Assembly: GCA_016185395.1 (NCBI GenBank)
Contig: JACPNR010000004.1
Span: forward strand, 186,001-250,000
Source of the DNA: Candidatus Korobacter versatilis
GTDB lineage: Bacteria; Acidobacteriota; Terriglobia; Terriglobales; Acidobacteriaceae
Reading direction: 5' to 3'
Length of the DNA stretch: 64,000 nt
Below the pieces are notes generated by a model, which saw nothing but the letters and a program-made list of their open reading frames with translations, searched no databases and was not told the DNA's origin. Positions 63,201-64,000 of the stretch are shown piece by piece; position 1 is the first letter of the stretch; each line of letters opens with the position of its first letter. Position numbers and translations under genes: made by a program.

Positions 63201-63737
63201 GGGCCGCAGCCGGTGAACGTCACCGTGGAAGGCGTTTCGAGCATGAAACCGGAGGACCGGCAGGCACTCGCCGACTTCCAGCATAAGGTCATGCGCCTGA
63301 ACCGCGCCCTTGCGGGCGCGCTCGGCGTTGCGAATGACCTCAAGGGCAGGCTGAAGGCGATCAAGCAAGCGCTGAACCAGACTCCCGGCGCCTATCAGAA
63401 GCTGATCGCCGCGGCCGACCAGCTCGACCAGCGCAACACCGACCTGCTGCGCGAGCTGCGGGGCGACGTGGTTCTGCGGCGGCGCGATATTCCCACGCTG
63501 CCCTCGATCGCCGACCGCGTGAACGCAGTCATGGACAACGAACGGCTCTCCACCTCGCCGCCCACGCAGACCGACGTCGCCAACTACGGCATCGCTGCGG
63601 AGGACTTCAGCAAAGCGCTGGGCAGCCTCAAGCAGTTGGTCGAAGCCGATCTGGCGAGCCTGGAACGCGAGATGGAAGCGGCCGGGGCCCCCTGGACGCC
63701 TGGTCGCATGCCTGCCTGGTCTCCAGACCAGAAGTAG
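60243..63737 (+). CDS. Large exported VPS10/BNR (sortilin-like) beta-propeller protein
   Basis: 1164 residues from a TTG at 60243, seven bases after AGGAG (60231-60235) and giving the signal peptide MKRILVLAALFFASTLTLAQA. A Lys/Glu-rich spacer (about 40-95) contains three tandem DEKK units. Then a double beta-propeller of BNR/Asp-box repeats, e.g. GVYKSTDGGKSWRK, IYKSTDAGKTWNKI, IFRSTDRGANWEKR, and a C-terminal region with FnIII-like beta strands and helices (to 1164). Such proteins are often annotated as glycosyl hydrolase or sialidase, but no active site is visible. Ligand unknown. A strong terminator follows. Confidence 0.9.
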   Translation: MKRILVLAALFFASTLTLAQAAPPQIKAPAIATTPESVGAEPDADTQQKEREKSKPGAAEEKKAAQKPDKSKTGKPAEAKKDEKKDEKKDEKKDPFSSGNFSGMKLRNIGPSFTSGRVVDIAVNPQDKAEYYIAAASGGVWKTSNAGISWAPVFDGEGSYSIGVVVLDPKNPCVVWVGSGENDSQRSVSYGDGVYRSEDCGKNWKNVGLKRSEHIGRILIDPRDSNAIYVAAQGPLWGPGGDRGVYKSTDGGKSWRKSLYISENTGASDLAQDPQDPDVLYATTYQRRRHVFSFIDGGPESAIYKSTDAGKTWNKINSGLPGVDLGRIGIAISPANHNVLYAVVEAAEGKGGIFRSTDRGANWEKRNDFQNGAMYYGHVFPDPKNVDRVFISDTFLRVSDDGGKTVRRVGDRNKHVDSHVVWIDPEDTLHILVGTDGGAYESYDRGATWGFKQNLPLTQFYDVDVDNSSPFYYVCGGTQDNLSMCGPSRTRSASGIINADWFVTNGGDGFRSHIDPEDPNTIYAESQYGGLVRFDRRNGEIIGIQPQEARNTDPHRWNWDAPFIISPHSHTRLYFAAQRLYRSDDRGNTWKQISGDLSRQLDRDKLPMMGKVWGADAVAKNQSTSFYGNAVALAESPVKEGLLYLGTDDGLIQISEDGGQNWRKLEAFPSVPGITYVSRLAASNHDANTVYAAFDNHKNNDFKPYLLKSTDAGKTWTSIASNLPENGPVLAVAEDPVSSKLLFVGTEFGLYFSNDGGGKWIQLKGGLPTIAIRDAVVHKHVGDLVLASFGRGFYVLDDITPLRAVTTDMLNQKAALFPARDALLYIPALRFGGFGASSQGANFYHADNPPFGATLTYYLKDKLKTRKEQRQEKEKEAEKNKQTAPYPTNDQLRAEAEAEAPQVFLTIFDESNTPIRRIPAANAAGLNRVNWDLRLPASELPDDSGGGFFDDPEEAAFFGAIGPMVLPGKYTAALYQKQDGQITQLAGPQPVNVTVEGVSSMKPEDRQALADFQHKVMRLNRALAGALGVANDLKGRLKAIKQALNQTPGAYQKLIAAADQLDQRNTDLLRELRGDVVLRRRDIPTLPSIADRVNAVMDNERLSTSPPTQTDVANYGIAAEDFSKALGSLKQLVEADLASLEREMEAAGAPWTPGRMPAWSPDQK
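60486..60521 (+). repeat. Three tandem 12-bp coding repeats (DEKK)
   Basis: GACGAGAAGAAG occurs twice exactly and a third time with one change (AAG to AAA). It lies within the VPS10-type gene in its disordered spacer. Slippage could vary the copy number without shifting the frame. Confidence 0.8.
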
Positions 63738-63756
63738 GGCCGCAAGGAAGCGGAGG

Positions 63757-63785
63757 GGCGGGCCTCGGCCCGCCTCTTTCTTCTT
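63757..63785 (+). terminator. Rho-independent terminator after the VPS10-type gene
   Basis: GGCGGGC (63757-63763) and GCCCGCC (63768-63774) with a CTCG tetraloop, followed by TCTTTCTTCTT. It begins 20 bases after the stop codon. Confidence 0.75.
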
Positions 63786-63867
63786 AAGGAACCATGCGGT
63801 TGATTTTTCACCGTTCGCGCAGATTATTTGCCATAATCGGCGGACGCCCTTTCCTCCGTGAGGACGC

Positions 63868-64000
63868 ATGCGTACCACTGCCGCCACTCGCGCTCCGGAA
63901 GCGACCACGCACCACGTGGCCATCGTCACGCCTGATGAAGGGGTCCTGCCCGAAGTAGAAGAATTCCTCGCCAAGAACTTCGCGGTCAGCTTCCTGCACT
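63868..64000 (+). CDS. 5' end of a gene running out of the window
   Basis: ATG at 63868, then 44 codons open to the window edge. It begins MRTTAATRAPEATTHHVAIV and has a strand-helix look at VAIVTPDEGVLPEVEEFL. A CATAAT at 63832-63837 could be its -10 box. Too short to identify; the overlapping minus-strand frame is probably a shadow. Confidence 0.5.
   Translation, partial: MRTTAATRAPEATTHHVAIVTPDEGVLPEVEEFLAKNFAVSFLH

Noticed and set aside
63800-63837. TTGATT and CATAAT as a promoter pair before the last gene
   Set aside because: The spacer would be 26 bases, too long for sigma70; only the -10 may be real.
1-64000. tRNA, rRNA, CRISPR, insertion sequences, phage genes, att sites
   Set aside because: None recognised on either strand; no repeated spacer-like units, transposase or integrase motifs.

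Overview
This is a gene-dense, GC-rich (roughly 60%) bacterial chromosome segment with about 62 protein genes, short gaps, many ATGA/GTGA/TGATG stop-start overlaps, and no rRNA, tRNA, CRISPR array, insertion sequence or prophage that I could find. Gene content and style suggest a soil Acidobacteriota, perhaps a relative of Koribacter or other Terriglobia. The pointers are secretins with TPR domains, a VPS10/BNR giant secreted protein, two different cytochrome oxidase subunit III genes in one operon, hemQ in a Gram-negative with lipoproteins and lspA, and class A beta-lactamase-like hydrolases. This placement is inference from gene content, not a database match.

Layout. 1-3.6 kb: the end of a BamE-like protein gene, glutamine-dependent NAD synthetase and a DsbA-like thioredoxin. 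3.5-15.8 kb: galT facing mutS, then a tight + strand run mutS-nagZ-anmK-peptide-binding lipoprotein-ymdB-HAD phosphatase-secretin-serine hydrolase-hypothetical. nagZ and anmK form a peptidoglycan-recycling pair. 15.8-21.7 kb: a heme block (ccsA/hemX-like, hemA, hemC, hemD) behind a perfect CRP-type palindrome, then a broken S9 peptidase, nth, and hemQ/chdC, which implies the coproporphyrin-dependent heme route. 21.8-30.8 kb: small unknowns, DedA, SDR, inositol-phosphate synthase, an apparently Tat-exported class V aminotransferase, M48 protease, a GAF-GAF-degenerate GGDEF protein and a CBS protein. 30.8-36.3 kb: an ECF sigma/zinc anti-sigma pair, a CuA-type cupredoxin lipoprotein, a GAF protein behind a textbook sigma70 promoter, a Slt-like transglycosylase and a HypA-like protein. 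36.4-41.1 kb: ileS-lspA, diverging from a TonB-domain protein that ends at a strong bidirectional terminator.

The most interesting part is 41.16-46.04 kb: a four-gene minus-strand operon that looks like an iron-uptake system. It encodes FTR1 permease fused to a DUF2318-like Cys domain, two FtsX/MacB-type permeases, and an ABC ATPase fused in one frame to a complete DtxR/MntR-type metalloregulator. A perfect 9-3-9 palindrome resembling a Fur box lies just upstream of the first start codon. The components resemble the Campylobacter Cj1658-Cj1663 iron system, but P19 is absent and the regulator is fused to the ATPase. The system may therefore sense its own metal substrate.

46-64 kb: GNAT-like and SprT-like proteins, a TPR/secreted-helical operon downstream of uvrA, an aa3-type cytochrome oxidase operon (II, I, III, a second III, IV, plus a tiny CxxC membrane protein), the pdxS-pdxT PLP synthase, a hotdog thioesterase, the VPS10/BNR protein and the first codons of a gene running out of the window.
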